From Diphasiastrum complanatum (lineage: Eukaryota > Streptophyta > Lycopodiopsida > Lycopodiales > Lycopodiaceae), in assembly GCA_029204225.1 (NCBI GenBank), contig CM055107.1, positions 4,599,079 through 4,663,078 on the forward strand: a stretch of DNA of 64,000 bases, given 5' to 3'. Within the stretch, counting starts at the first letter, position 1; each line of letters opens with the position of its first letter. The notes below the pieces were generated by a model. That model did no database searches and had not been told where the DNA came from. It was given only the letters and a program-made list of their open reading frames with translations. Shown here piece by piece: positions 41,703-55,475 of the stretch. Both the position numbers and the translations under genes were made by a program.

Positions 41703-41990
41703 ATGTCGTCCATCATCAAGATTCAAGCTAAGATCACTACAATCTTGGACTCAGAAGGTTCAAACTACTTGATTTGAAAATTAAAGACTTCACTCTTATT
41801 GAAGGGTGAAGGTCTATGGCAATGGGTAGAACTAATTGAGGAGAAGCTAGTAGCTACTCCTGGCAAAGAACTTCGAGAATGGAGTTTGAAAATGACAAAG
41901 CTATTGCAATTATTACGTCTTCAGTGCATGACAATATAATGCTAGATCTTACATCAATTTCGAATGCAAAAGATTTATGGGGAGAATTGC
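41703..41990 (+). pseudogene. Ty1/copia gag, N-terminal part
   Basis: MSSIIKIQAKITTILDSEGS, then LLKGEGLWQWVELIEEKLVA and, in a shifted frame, ENDKAIAIITSSVHDNIMLD and ISNAKDLWGELQTK. This is the N-terminal half of copia gag (family form LLxxEGLW..V and SNAKDLWDELQ.KY). A stop and a frameshift are present. At 41991 the text switches to minus-strand gag/protease of a copia element. Confidence 0.85.
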
Positions 41991-42872
41991 AAACCAAGAA
42001 TGAGATTCGATCTCGTCAGATTTGAATTCTACCTTATGACCTAAATCTGTCATTCTACTTGCTGATAACATATTCATAGAGAGTTTAGGAACATATAAGA
42101 CTTTTGATAGTGATTCGAATTGATCGTGTTGGAATCGCAATCTTACAGTACCTTCACCTTCAATAGTGTGAATACTATTGTCACCAAGATGAACAAATTT
42201 CTTCGTGCTGTAAGGTGTGTAGGAGTTGAAGATCTCACGTTGATTGGTCATATGTTGAGTTGCTCCAGAATCTAGAAACCATGAATCATCCAAAAATGCA
42301 CTTTAATCTTTGACCATGAATGCGCCTTCATCCACTTCGACCTGGGGAGATGATGAGACTGTGTTTGCTTGTTGATCAGGTGGCTTGGCTGCGTTCTTCG
42401 CTTGGAGAATTTGGCAATCCTTGATCTCATGGTTATTGCGCTTGCAATACCTACAAAACATCTTCTTCTTCGACTGTGGATTTGATGATTGTTCTTGACT
42501 TTGAGTCGGCTTCTGATTTATTGCAACCTTCTTGGAGCTTTTCTGCTTTTGCCGCTTAGAGCCTTTGTTGACATATAGAGCCTGGGAGGAGGAAGTTGAC
42601 TAAGTATCTTGACTTCTTCTATTATCTTCTTGCAGCAACATAGTGATAACTCTAGTAAGAGTTAAGTCTGAGTGTGTTGATATGATCATCATCTAGTTCT
42701 CATATGTAGAGGGCAAGCTTGAAAACAATGTCATGATTGTGTCTTGATCGTCTATGACTGATCCGACAGCGGCCATCTATTACAAGAGATTCTTAGACTG
42801 GTTAATGTAATTCTGAAGAGAATCACCAACAGACATCTTGAATGTGAAGATTTTTCTTCGTAGATGTAACTT
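41991..42872 (-). pseudogene. Ty1/copia gag C-terminus, zinc knuckle and protease, inverted
   Basis: Minus strand: RRKIFTFKMSVGDSLQNYIN (gag), DQDTIMTLFSSLPSTYENMM, TLTRVITMLLQEDNRR, knuckle CRYCKRNNHEIKDC, then WFLDSGATQHMTNQREIFNS with the DSGA protease site, followed by LYVPKLSMNMLSASRMTDLG. It begins about where the plus-strand gag at 41990 stops, as if one gag gene had been cut and its second part turned over. Two stops break it. Confidence 0.9.
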
Positions 42873-45189
42873 GGTAGTTACATCCCTCACGTCTATTAGC
42901 CGATATTTTCGCACGAAAAATCGGGCTAATATTGAGGTTTAAGTTCGCAATAATTGAAAAAACCGGCATGTAAAACCCGGTTATTAGAGAAAAATCGGCA
43001 CAAATTTGCCTTAGAGTTGGGTCCCAGCCCGTCCCTAAAGTGGCTAGACACAGTTTAAAAGTAAGAAATTGACTTTTCGAAAAAATCGTCAAAAATATTT
43101 TGTAGTCAAGTTTTGTAAGAACGAGCCAAGAGTGCTGGTCCACCTAGAATTGGGTCCCAGCTCGTTCTAAATGAGACTAGAGCAACTTTTGCGGCTTTTC
43201 AAAAAACTGGCCAGTTGTAAAAAAATAGCCGGTATGACCGTGCTAAAATCTCACCATGTATTGAGTCCATTTTTACTAATATATGATCACTCAGTGTATT
43301 TTTCAAGGAAACCGTGTTGTCGTGGGAGCCCTAGTCATGAATGCCAAAAAAAAGTCAACCACAGAAGAAAAAATCGAAAAAGAAAAGTTTCGGGTAAAAA
43401 CGGGACCGAAAAATATGGATTCAGTGTCAAAGAGTCACAAAAACCCTAACGACAAAGTTTGGTCAATTTACGGGCAATGAACGAAATATGTGGGCCAAGT
43501 GGTTATTCAATAGACTAAAAATCCAAACGAATGAGCAGTAGACGCACGGCCCTTGAAAAATCGAAGAAAGCCAAAAACACAGGTACCCAAAGAAAAACGA
43601 AGGCCGCCTACTAAAAATAGGGGTTGAAAAAGGGCCTCACCCAAAATTTGGATAATAAATGTCAAAACACCTTGGAGGCTATAAAAATTGGGAGGTACAC
43701 CCACTAGCCATTGACATTTTGGGCTTCTGCACCACTCCCCACTCTCTTATGGAGGCCACTAGGTGTACTATCAAATGGGTTGGGGACAAATGGCGAAGAG
43801 GCCTTGAAGGGCATGAAGAATGGCAAGATGGCATTGTGAAGGGGATGCATTGGATTTTCATATAAGAAGGAGCCAACTCCTTGTATTTTAAATGTTAATA
43901 TTTGTATGTTTGTACTTTTAGGAGTTGGCACTTTTGGGAGTTGCTTGCTTGTTTGAGTGTGCTTTGAAGTTAATTCCATTTTGTGGCTAATTGTTATGAA
44001 TGTTAGTTGCTCAATGTTAGTCACTTGCAATGTAGGTTAGTAGTTTGTGAGAGGTTAATGGTTGCTTTGTGCCCTCATGCTTGTTTGTTGCTTGTGTGTT
44101 GTTAACTCCATAGTTAATAAGGTGTATTCTAAACTTTAGCTTGATTGATTGCTTGAGGTGAGTTCAATGTTGGTGGGTTGGTTAGAAGGATTGTGAGTTG
44201 CTTGAAATAGCTCAATGATAGTTGGATAATAATGAGATGATGTGAATAGTTAGTACTTTTAAATGTTAGTACTTTTGTGAGTGAGGATTTTAGGAGTGGG
44301 TATGTTTGAGAGTTGAGAGTTGTAGTTGTCTTGGGGGTTGGGAGTGATATTACTTACTATGCTAGCTTGCCCATATTGAGGAGTTGAGAGATTGTGGTTG
44401 TTTGTGTTGATTGCTTAGACCTCATTACTAGTGTGAGTTCATAGTTGAGTACTTCAAATTACTTGGAGACGATGTTTGCTTGCTTTTGTTGAGAAGATTG
44501 ATGGGTGAGAGTGATTTCATGGTGAGGGTTGGTTGGTTGGTTGTAGTCCATTGTCATACTGGTAGGCTTATATCTTGAATGAGCAGGATGGATTGCTTGA
44601 GGGCTTGGTGTGAGTGATGGGTTGCTGATTTTTTTTTAGCCATTGTATCTTTCCGGCCTGTTTTTTTTTTTTTACAGATGTTCGGTTCAGTTTTCTCTCA
44701 ACTGAACCGTTAACATTTCAATCGCACCATTCATATTCTAGAAACTTTATTTTTTTTCATTTTCTCTTTTCACACCAATTCGATCGGACACGTGAAAAGT
44801 GGAAAAAACTATGTCAACATATCTAGCTCTGATTTTTGCTACAAGTTTCATGACTAGGGTTTCACATGCAACGACTACCTAAACTGCACATTGAGGTTTA
44901 TATCTATTTGCATTGATGGTAAAAGCTGTGGGCTTATTGTAAGATGTTACTTGACTTGAGTTTTTTCGTTGCCATTCGTCCCAATCAATTTTGAAACTGT
45001 TTTTCATAAATTGTCTATTCTCAAATGTGATAGTATAGCTTTAACCACTCGTGATTTGAATGTGATTTTTACAAGCGTGTTAGAGTTGCGGAAGGGTAAG
45101 CATATCACCTTGAAGGTTGAACACCGTCATTATTTCTCTCATTTACAATGTTATGACATCTTCCATAGAGTAGTTAAGGCTTGAATTTT
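42873..45189. other. no gene recognised; G/T-rich and repeat-like stretches
   Basis: GGGTCCCAGC(C/T)CGT occurs twice 131 bases apart (43019 and 43150), suggesting a duplicated block. From about 43880 to 44640 the plus strand is strikingly rich in T and G and poor in C (TTGCTTG, GTTAGT words). Short frames here match no family. Confidence 0.45.
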
Positions 45190-45555
45190 GTAGTTGCGTT
45201 CAAGCAAATCAATTACACTTTGAGTCGTCGTCTTCAGGTTTTACTTCTATACCTGTAACAACATCCCATAATTCACTAGAAATTAGCAAGGTCCTTGTCT
45301 TAAATTTCCACAAATGATAATTGGATCCATTCAGCTTGTCTGTGATAAGACCAACTTTACTTTAAGAATCCATCTGGAACTTAGTTTGTCGATTGTATCG
45401 ATGACGCTAAGATGTAGTAATCCCAACAATAGGAAACCAATTCTCTGATAGTGAAAGATTGAAGAGTTTGATATCAGTTTGATATTGCAAAAGATATCAA
45501 GTATTAGAGCTTTCGCTCTGATATCATGAAGGAATCAGATAAAGAAGTAGTAAAA
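45190..45555 (-). pseudogene. Ty1/copia gag N-terminus (decayed)
   Basis: Minus strand near 45340-45230 reads NGSNYHLWKFKTRTLLISSE then LWDVVTGIEVKPEDDDSK, the start of copia gag (family LNG.NY..WK.KM..LL...LW). It follows a primer site at 45556-45568 with a ~200-base leader, the normal copia order. Further reading is degraded. Confidence 0.75.
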
Positions 45556-45568
45556 TAGCTCTGATACC
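45556..45568 (-). promoter_or_regulatory. copia primer-binding site (minus strand)
   Basis: Minus strand TGGTATCAGAGC, perfect initiator-Met tRNA form, immediately after an LTR end reading TTTCTGACA. Confidence 0.85.
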
Positions 45569-46300
45569 ATGTCAGAAATAGGTTAGATAATAGTAGCGGA
45601 AACTTTCTACTTCCAATGCATGACAACACCTATCAAAAATTAAACAAAGCAGTAGTGATGGAAATCATGTTCAATCTTTAGCAACTAACTATGAAATCGC
45701 TAGATACTAAGTGATTATGTAGCCAAACATGAAATATTGAATTCTCAGACAATTTTATTAGTTACAAAGGAAATACAGAGATGCATGCATGCTGACATAT
45801 ACTGAACGCAATAAAAGATAGGTATTGATTCAGAAAAACAAAATTAGATGCTAATGAGCGCAAAACATTAGCGAATAGAAACTGCGCACTCTAAGTTGTC
45901 TCTGGATAACTGAGGATAAGTCTGATAACAAGCAACTATGCTGATAAGCAATAGCGCAATAGCAACTCTAAAATATAACTTTAAAACTGAACTAGAATGC
46001 TCAAGAGATTTTAAGCTTAAAAGCTTGATAGAGAGCTAACTTGCAATACTTGTTGATATTAAACTGCTTATATTAAAACTGTATGAATATGATCGCCTAT
46101 TTATACTAAGAAATTAAATCGTCAATTGCGATTGCCAGTTGGCTGATATCCATTGGCATCCATTCGGTTCCTTGTCATTGATTGTTGATAAGTGGTGAAA
46201 TTGGCCGTAAATGTTTTGTCTGCATAAATGAACCAAACTGTCACTTCTGCAAAAAAAAATGAACTGGAACAGCCGCAGATGATATTGTCGCAAAAAGGTG
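45569..46300 (-). repeat. copia 5' LTR (minus strand; right end uncertain)
   Basis: The LTR ends (minus) at 45569 with CTATTTCTGACA. A TATAAATAGGCG box lies near 46094-46110 (minus). Its last ~45 bases are repeated at 40405. The U3 start was not found. Confidence 0.55.
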
Positions 46301-48837
46301 ACAGTATCGCGACAGTGCCTTAAAGACTGATTTAGGGTTGCCCTACACTTTGCCAGAGTTCCTTAACTTTTGAGGCTCTTTGGAAAAAGCGAAAGTGTGA
46401 CATTTTGTCAAGTGAAAAATGCGACTTTGCATATTTGCTTGCAAATCCTGACAGGCGAAAAATGCGAAAAGCGACACTGCATTTTTTACACGATATTCCT
46501 GACAGGCGACAACTTCGCCAAAAATGAAAAAACCGAAGCGGCACTAAGGTAAAACTCCATGTATTTCTTGACAGGTGAGAAAGCCGAAGTGAGAGAAAAA
46601 TGAAATGCGACACTGTGGTAAAACTCTGTGTAATTCTGTAGATTGTGTAAAGACACTTGTAAAACTGTAGACTATAAAAGAACGGAAAAAAAAAAATCGC
46701 GGATAAAATAATGGATGGAGATTAAAACCGATTAGTCGATTGGTAAGAAGGAGAATAATCCAACACTGTGCAATCAGATTTGACAACAACAACAACCACC
46801 CACGATCTCCCAAAGATAGCTGAATCACTTTTGTACCTTCTTCATCTGCACACCTGTAAAATTCATGTATGTAGTGAATACCATCTTAGTATTCAATGTA
46901 ACATAATAGACATTGTAATTCAGAGATAGACATTGTAGTTGTCTTTGCGCATTAATTCTTTCTTTCAGACATATTGTCAATAATAGGTTCATAACATTTA
47001 CAAATTGTGATTAGCTTTGTGAAGCATGCGGTTACGTCCGCTATTGTTTTGTGCTCACTTGCATTATTGACCTGTATATTTTGCTATACTTAATCTGATT
47101 ACAGTTCTGCTTGGTTCTGCGTTCAGATTTGTGTCAAGAGGAGATTGTATTTTAGTATCATCCGCCAACAATGATATTTTGACCTAAAAGATGGCCTTGT
47201 TTCAACATTGCATTCATTCTCTCGGCTTGGTAGTCCTATCTTTATTATAGGATGTCAATTTTGGTTTGATGTCAAGCTCCGGGGTCTATTGAAGTTTAGG
47301 GGTCCCTAACTTTATGGGAAATATGTTGTTGGATATGGATGGCTAGTGGTATCTCTCAAGGATTCTTCTTCTACTTACAGCTTATGTTTTTCGTTCTGCT
47401 TGTCAACAGAGATGGTGGGCTCTTTTTAAGTTTATCTTTCTTGTATATTAACGATGCAATTGCGCTCTCTGAATCACTGATTGTGTGTGTTCAATCTCTC
47501 ATACATTGCAACTGATCGTTGCTGAATATATTTACACGGCTAACTGTTACATAGATTAAAAGAATTGTAATCTGTACATTACAAACTGGGTTAAGGCACT
47601 ACTTGTTGTTACATGTCACTTTCAGACATCTGATACAGTTAGAGTTGTCATTCAAGTTGTTGACGTCGTGCACTTTGGAGATTGAACAAGCTGGAGATGT
47701 CGGGGCCGGAACTTCGGAGACTTAGGAGCATGCTTTGATAAGATGTCAAAGTCGAGAATTTTGGAGACTTAGGAGCATGCTTTGATAAGGTGACTGTCAA
47801 GAAACGTGTGTAATTCTACAGATGTCGTGACTGTACAAACAACTAAAGAATGGATCTAGATTAGTATACAACAAGGATGGAGAGGATTGAAATCCAACAA
47901 TCTGGATATGTGAGGATATGATCAATTTTGATGGCTATTCGTGTGATTTTAGTCTCTTTTCGGTGGTTTTTCCTTGATTTATCTCTGATATTTGTTTTGG
48001 TTGGTCTCAACTTTTTACAATAGTCAGATCTCAGACAATCCTTTCTATTGATCCTATCTGCAAAGGTTAATTATGCGAGAGTTGTCTGTGCAAGAATTCT
48101 TTGTACTATTTTGCAGTCAAAAACTTTGATATCTTGAGATCTATTGGAAAGAAATTGTCGTCCCCTTAACTGAAGTTGGATCTGGTATGGATATGGCTCT
48201 GTACTAAGTGACAGAGGTTAACTCTAGTAAATCTGAAAGTTATTGATGGAAAATGACTTTCTGGACTCAATGGACCATGTTGTGAGAGTTACTTGTGTCT
48301 TCTTCTAATGATTTTTCACTTTTTTCAACACTAATTGGAACCTTCTTACAGTTCACTAGAACAAGATGAACTCTCGCAAACTCGTCAGACCTCATTGGTT
48401 TTAAAAGGGCTTTTTGAATTTTTATGGTATTTTTTACTTTTTTGGAAATCTGTTGGGAAGTAGCTCTCGTAGGCTTCTATGCAAGGCTAAGACAGTGTCC
48501 TCAGGCTGCTGCCAGTCATGCGAGAGTTAGTCTCAAGTGGGTAGGGAGAAATCAAAATTTGATGACTTTTTTACTCACTTTTTTCTCCAAATTTACAGAT
48601 TTTTGTGTTTTTTGAGAATGTTTGTGTTTTTTGAGGTTTTTTGGTGAATGTGAGAATATGACAAGCCCTTAGAGGCTGTCTCAGGTCTCCACTACCTCCA
48701 AACACCTCCTTTGCTAGCTTCCAACAAATCAATCACAAAAAGACAAGCAAAAGCCACTCTAAACTACCCCAAAACCACCTACAACACACCAAAATAGACT
48801 AAAAAACAACTAAAATGGAGCTAGTAGTAGTCTATCC
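46301..48837. other. no gene seen; LTR-like repeats with GCGACA words
   Basis: 46330-46620 has repeated CTGACAGGCGA, ATGCGACACTG and GTAAAACTC(C/T)(A/G)TGTA words, then CTATAAAAGAACGG (46673), a TATA-like box. A related block starts at 47811. A 47-bp tandem duplication (GGAGACTTAGGAGCATGC) lies at 47716 and 47763. No coding family was recognised. Confidence 0.45.
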
Positions 48838-48858
48838 CTAGCAACGGTGCCACTGTAG
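48838..48858 (-). promoter_or_regulatory. gypsy-type primer-binding site (Asp tRNA-like), minus strand
   Basis: Minus strand GTGGCACCGTTGCTAGGGA follows CACCCTACA. It resembles the plant gypsy primer site TGGCGCCGTTGCCGGGGA with CpG-type changes. An LTR would then extend right from about 48856; its outer end is not identified. Confidence 0.5.
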
Positions 48859-50151
48859 GGTGTAGTAATTGGTGATAAGCAGCCCTCCGCATTTCAAAAG
48901 GGTTAGTCCCATGAGAATAGAGCTCTAACTATATCAAGTTGACTACTTTGGTTGCTTCCCTAACCACATTCACATTAACACTAACCCCAAACTATCCTAT
49001 CATCAAACTAATACTAACCACACTTAACATTCTTGGTAGAAGTGAAAGGAGGAAGGAGAGAGAGAGATTAGAGGGAGGTGCTCATTAGCTATTGCAAGTA
49101 TCAAATCGAAAAACCTTAACTACCATAAACAATGAAATAACAATCAAAGGGAAATAGAACTTCAAACAAAAAGGCAATAGCACATGAGGTGCTTGAGTAC
49201 TCAAAATGGTAGAGTCTCCTCCTCTCAATTAGCATGTCAAATGAAGTACAAGAGATGTCTTTTTTATCTTTGGGAAGGCCCTTGCCCCTTGGTTGCTTTA
49301 TGCACATCATAAATTTCATTTAGATTTCTATATATGATATTGATTCTTGTTTTGAAATCCGACATTGCACATGGTTTTGAATTCTTAGTTGGTTATTACA
49401 AATCCACATCTCGAAATTCAACATTGCAATTTTTGAAAAAAGAACATTGCACATATAAAAGAAATGGCAATATAGCATGACAATAATAATATATTCATAA
49501 TATCAATCAATGTATTACAAAATTGGTGCTTTAATTTCGCATGAGTCTTTCTAGATCTAACATCAACTAAAAACCGCATCAACTAAAACTTATAGACCTA
49601 ATCTACTCGTCGTCGTCATGACGTCCAGTCTGCATAAATACAAACAAACAAACTACATTAATATTTAATGCTTGATCGTATTAAATTAAATAAAATTGAC
49701 GTTGGAATACAAACCACATTAGTATGAATACAAAAACTAGTAATTACATGTGGAGGATGACCCTCGCTCTTTAGTTTGTCGACTAATGCCTCATATGATT
49801 CTTTGAAAGCAAAATCGTACTCCTCCTTAGTTGGCAGACATCCATAGTCCATAGTCCGCCAACTATCCATAGTCCGTGCCAACTATCCATGCATTCAATT
49901 TAAGTTGAAATTAATTTAGGGTTACGTTGGAGCAACTAGTCATAATGCATATTAAAAAATAAAAACATATGAAATCAAAGATAAAATCAAAGTTCACTTA
50001 CCATACTTGCTTGCAATCCCATCTTTCCGCTTGAGCCCAACCTAGGATTGCCTATCCCATGCATTCTAGCGGCCGCGACATCTTTTTGAATTTTGTATTT
50101 ATCTGGTGTTCGTTCATCCACTTCTACACAGTTCCAATCACTTCTTGAACA
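48859..50151. other. no gene recognised
   Basis: AT-rich. A minus frame at 49882-49658 (DYGCLPTKEEYDFAFKESYE) may be an exon of the neighbouring CACTA gene, since such proteins often end in similar charged text, but this is weak. Confidence 0.35.
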
Positions 50152-50643
50152 CTAGGAACGCTTGGATTGCCCATCCCTATAAGCTCGTCGTGCCATATCA
50201 TGACAATGCCTAATCCATAAGCTCATATGCTTATGAATTTCCTTCTCCTCGAATTTCTCTTCTTGTTGGAATTCGTCACGAAGGGTAGCAATAACCTGTC
50301 GTTTATCGGTGGCAGGTTGTTCGGACCATGTATTAAACAATTTGTCTTCAAAATGGCGTTGGCATAAGTAATAGAGCTGGTCCAAAACCACCATCCCTTT
50401 TCTGTTGGCAATTATATTACATTCAGGATCCACATCATAATAAAGATTTGTGGATGACTCTTCGGTGGGGGCGGGAGTCGCGGCCGCTTGTGAGGAACCA
50501 CCCTCATCTCGGCTAAGCATACTTTGCAATTGTGCTTTCTGCTTAGGAGTTAATGATGCATAAAAAATTGAAACATAGTCTCCTGAGCTTTCACCACTGC
50601 CTGACCCCGACATGATTACTACATTCATAAACGTACAGTACAT
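50152..50643 (-). CDS. CACTA-associated protein (Transposase_24-like), exon
   Basis: A 163-codon open frame. Residues 1-70 are Ser/Gly/Ala-rich (LTPKQKAQLQSMLS near residue 35). Residues ~85-160 (MVVLDQLYYLCQRHFEDKLF, then FNTWSEQPATDKRQVI) and the basic end (HKHMSLWIRHCHDMARRAYR) resemble the plant En/Spm TNP1/Ptta family, which binds transposon ends. It lies next to, and diverges from, the TNP2-like gene at 51200. Likely start: MSGSGSGESSG at about 50610. The assignment is by resemblance only. Confidence 0.5.
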   Translation of the reverse strand: MYCTFMNVVIMSGSGSGESSGDYVSIFYASLTPKQKAQLQSMLSRDEGGSSQAAATPAPTEESSTNLYYDVDPECNIIANRKGMVVLDQLYYLCQRHFEDKLFNTWSEQPATDKRQVIATLRDEFQQEEKFEEKEIHKHMSLWIRHCHDMARRAYRDGQSKRS

Positions 50644-51189
50644 TACAATAAACCCTAATATATTGAAATGAAGTAGAAAAAAAAATCGACTATAGAACTT
50701 TAATGCATATTAGAGTGGGACTTTCATATCTGTGATAACAAAAAAAGAGATAGATATGCGTTTAGAGTCTGCATCAAGATACAAAAGAATCATATAAGTG
50801 ACAACGTATAAGAATAGTACTATCTAAAAATTAAAACATGAGAATCATACAATAATCGAAAGATAAAAGTCATGCTATCTAAATATCGGAAGATAAGAAT
50901 CATGTTATCTAAATATTGAAAGATAAGAACCAACGTATTGTTTTTGGAAAATTGGTTAATTTTTTAAGTTTGGACGAAAAGAAGGTCAACCATCAAATTG
51001 AAATTAAGTGATTGGCTTAAATTGCATGATTGGCATAAGATGTTGCAAATCATACTTTCTTTCTATTCAAGGTCTCTTCAATGATGACGTACAAAATACG
51101 CTTTACAATTTGTCATCGATGATTAGGTTTGTATATTTTTTTAATCATTTGTATAAATATGTATTATTTAATATTTTTATATGTTAAAC

Positions 51190-52620
51190 AACCTAATGTA
51201 CTATCAATCTTGCAGGTGGATTTCCTCAAAAGAAATAAAAAATAGTGAATTGGATTCCATGAAGATCCAAATGACCGAAATGGTATGTTTGTTGGAAAGA
51301 GATTTTTCAACTTCCTTTTTGGATATACAAGTTCATCTTCTAGTGCATCTGGTCGAAGAAGTACCAATTGTAGGACCTGTGCACACGAGATGGATGTTCT
51401 ACCTTGAGCACTTCATGAAAGTTTGAAGGGCTTTGTGAGACAAAAAGCAAGGCCAGAAGGTAGCATTGCAGAAAGTTGGCTTGTACATGAATCTTTGTTT
51501 TATATCACCGAAATAATCTTACAATTGCATCCTGCAAGTCCAAAAATTTGGTGTGAAGAAGAAGATAAACGTGTTAAGGGTGAAGTACCACAAGGAAATG
51601 GTGTGCAAAAGAGACTTTCACCTCAATTAAAAGAGAAAATTGACACGTTCACATTATATAATTGTGGACAAATGGAAAAGTGGATTTCAAGGTATGAAAA
51701 AACCAAAAAGAAAAGAAACATAACATTGAAACGAAGAAGGAGGGCATTGGAGAACGACGAACCTTTGGAGCCCTTCAACATGCTCTCGTGAATGGGATTT
51801 TGATACGATGCTAAAAGCATCCGAAAACGGAGATGAAGTGACCGAATTAGAATGGGAATTTGTTCGTGGATGTGGATGGAAGGTTAGTGTAATATTGTTT
51901 TTGTGAAGCTTTGTTTTTGTACTACTCAATATATGAATAGTATTTCTAATTACACACATTTGTTTTTTTTTTTTTTTGTGTTTTAGTATACATCATACAC
52001 GCCATGTGGGCATATGGACACCATTACCGTGTTGAGAGAGTTGACAACAAGCGACGTACATATGATTGTGGTATAATGGCCAAGTTTCAACAAGAGAGTC
52101 GTTCTAGTGTGAGGGACTCTAATGTCATTTCGGGCGACCTAACTATGTCGACACATTGCAACATATTTATGAAGTCGATTACGAGACTAATGGCAATACT
52201 TTATTTTTCACGTAAAATGGTTTAAGGTCATCTATCGTGGAAGCAATGCCACAATTAGAAATGATAATTCAAAGTTTTTTCAAATCGACTCAACAAAATG
52301 TATATCAATGGACTCTCATGACACTTTAGTATTGCCACGACATTGCAAACAAGTGAGACTCTAAAATTCAAATGTCATTAATATTCGCAATCCAATTATT
52401 TATGTATCAATCTTATAAGACTAACTTAATTTTTTTTAATTCTTTGGCATATTATATTCCATCCAAATCGAATAGACCCATGATGGTGGTATGTGATCCA
52501 ACTTAATGCAAGAAAACGACGTGTGTTTGAAGGAAAAGATATTGTTGAATTGGATACACACGGCGAACCACCACCCAATTTTGGCGACGTTTGGGAAGAA
52601 CCTCAACCACTAATGTCAAA
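51190..52620 (+). pseudogene. CACTA (En/Spm) TNP2-like transposase, C-terminal half
   Basis: 51280-51500: CLLERDFSTSFLDIQVHLLV, HLVEEVPIVGPVHTRWMFYL, GFVRQKARPEGSIAESWL is the DUF4218 block of CACTA transposases (family form PPSFFDIMVHL..HL..E....GPV..RWMYP). 51985-52350: GHHYRVERVDNKRRTYDCGI then HVKWFKV and SHDTLVLPRHCKQV fit DUF4216. 52450-52600: PWWYVIQLNARKRRVFE is the end. Introns at 51881 and 52350 are likely. A TGA after MKV (51424) and shifts break it. The catalytic N-terminal half is missing; no CACTA ends were found nearby. Confidence 0.85.
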
Positions 52621-53460
52621 ATGATGAGAGAAAAAGGTACAAATGGAAATGATCAGATTCCTACGATTGTACAAGACCAAATTGGGAGTAATTTGAGGCC
52701 CCCACGTTTGGATGAGATAGAATTAGAAGAAGAGGACATTGAATATGAGGGTAGCTCACATCATCAAAAAGACAGGATCAGAAATTTATGATTATACCTA
52801 GACCTAGATTCAGATGAGTGTCAAGACTTGTGTGATGATGAGAGTGACATAAATGATGAGAATGATCTATGATTATTAATACTTAAATTCACTTGCACTC
52901 ATTTTTTTTTTATATTCATCGCAATACTTTTTATGTATACTTTTATAGATAGAGTTGAATGTAATAATTATAATATCTGAACCTTGCGGTTATGTCCTAT
53001 TGAATGTCACCACATATTCCCTCCTTGCGGCGTGTAGGTTTTGCATGCAAGAAAGATTAGAACCTCGTCTTTTACGAGAGAAAAGTAAGGGCTACACACC
53101 TTCCTAGGATTGGGAATTTTAAGTATCTACATTTCACCTTTGCATATTAACTAATTGCTAGTGTATGCGGTAAAATACGATATTGCTTTGAATAAAATGA
53201 AAATGATGAATTACATTTAGTTTCTTACTTAACGTATTCCAATAATAATAAAAAAATTGAAACAACACAAACTCACCGGTAAACTCACTCGAAACTTAAG
53301 TGCAAACATGCAATTGCTCGCTCTTTAAACGCTTGCTCTCTTTTCTTTTTTTTGAATATTTTTGTCACATGCACAAGCAATTAACACACAAATGAACCAT
53401 TATTATAAGCAAATTATTCTAATCTACCTCAAATTCTCTCATTTTATGTTTGCTCATTTT
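52621..53460. other. no gene recognised
   Basis: Acidic text near 52690-52870 (LDEIELEEEDIEYEGS, DESDINDEND) continues from the transposase and may be its tail. The rest is AT-rich up to the CT satellite. Confidence 0.45.
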
Positions 53461-54774
<1,314 letters not shown>

Positions 54775-54857
54775 TTTATTTCTCAAAAAAAGAACAAAAC
54801 ATAAACTCCAAAATCTTTCAATATCTTCAAGCATACATCTACACTCCACCTCTTCTC

Positions 54858-55230
54858 TGTTGGAGGGTTTGCGGATCCCAAGGCAACCCTAACCCTAGTT
54901 AATAAGTGAGAGGGATTTGGCACCCTGCGTGTGTAAGTCCAACCCGATGATCACGTAGTTATTTGATTAATTAGAAAGTCAATAAAAGGACTTTAGGCCT
55001 TTTTGCGGGACTTTTAATGTCGCAAGGCCTAAATGTCAAGTTAGTGAATAAAGTTGGGTTTCTCTCCAATTTTGAATAGTTTTCACTCTTTTTTTAATTT
55101 CAATAGTTAGGGAGGCAGAAATGAACCAATAGGATTTTGAGGCCAAGGTCCTCCTCTCAACTATAAAAGAGGACCATCTCCTTTGTATTGCATCTCCAAT
55201 CTCACTAATCTAAAGCAAATCTCCCAATTG

Positions 55231-55321
<91 letters not shown>

Positions 55322-55382
55322 TCCATCTCTTTTGGTGTTCTCTTCTCTCACACAAGTTCACTCTATCATTCTCTTGCTAACA
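54858..55382 (+). repeat. 5' LTR of the TR-GAG element (possibly to 55451)
   Basis: It contains CCAAT (55124), CTATAAAAGAGG (TATA box, 55159) and, ~75 bases downstream, an 85-base (TC)n tract (55232-55318). Homology with the 3' LTR stops at CTAACA|GGT. The primer-like block starts only at 55453, so the true LTR may run to CTTACA (55451) with the 3' copy truncated. Confidence 0.85.
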
Positions 55383-55451
55383 GGTTGAAGGTGAGGTCAT
55401 GCTCCCTTGGGAACGCAACTACTACAAGTCGTGACAGGCGAGAGCCTTACA

Positions 55452-55475
55452 ATTTTGACACCGTTGTCAGGGAGC
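55452..55475 (+). promoter_or_regulatory. primer-binding-site-like block (Asp tRNA type)
   Basis: TTTTGACACCGTTGTCAGGGA matches the plant gypsy form TTTTGGCGCCGTTGCCGGGGA apart from three G/A or C/T changes at CpG-type sites. This suggests a Ty3/gypsy parent. Confidence 0.65.
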
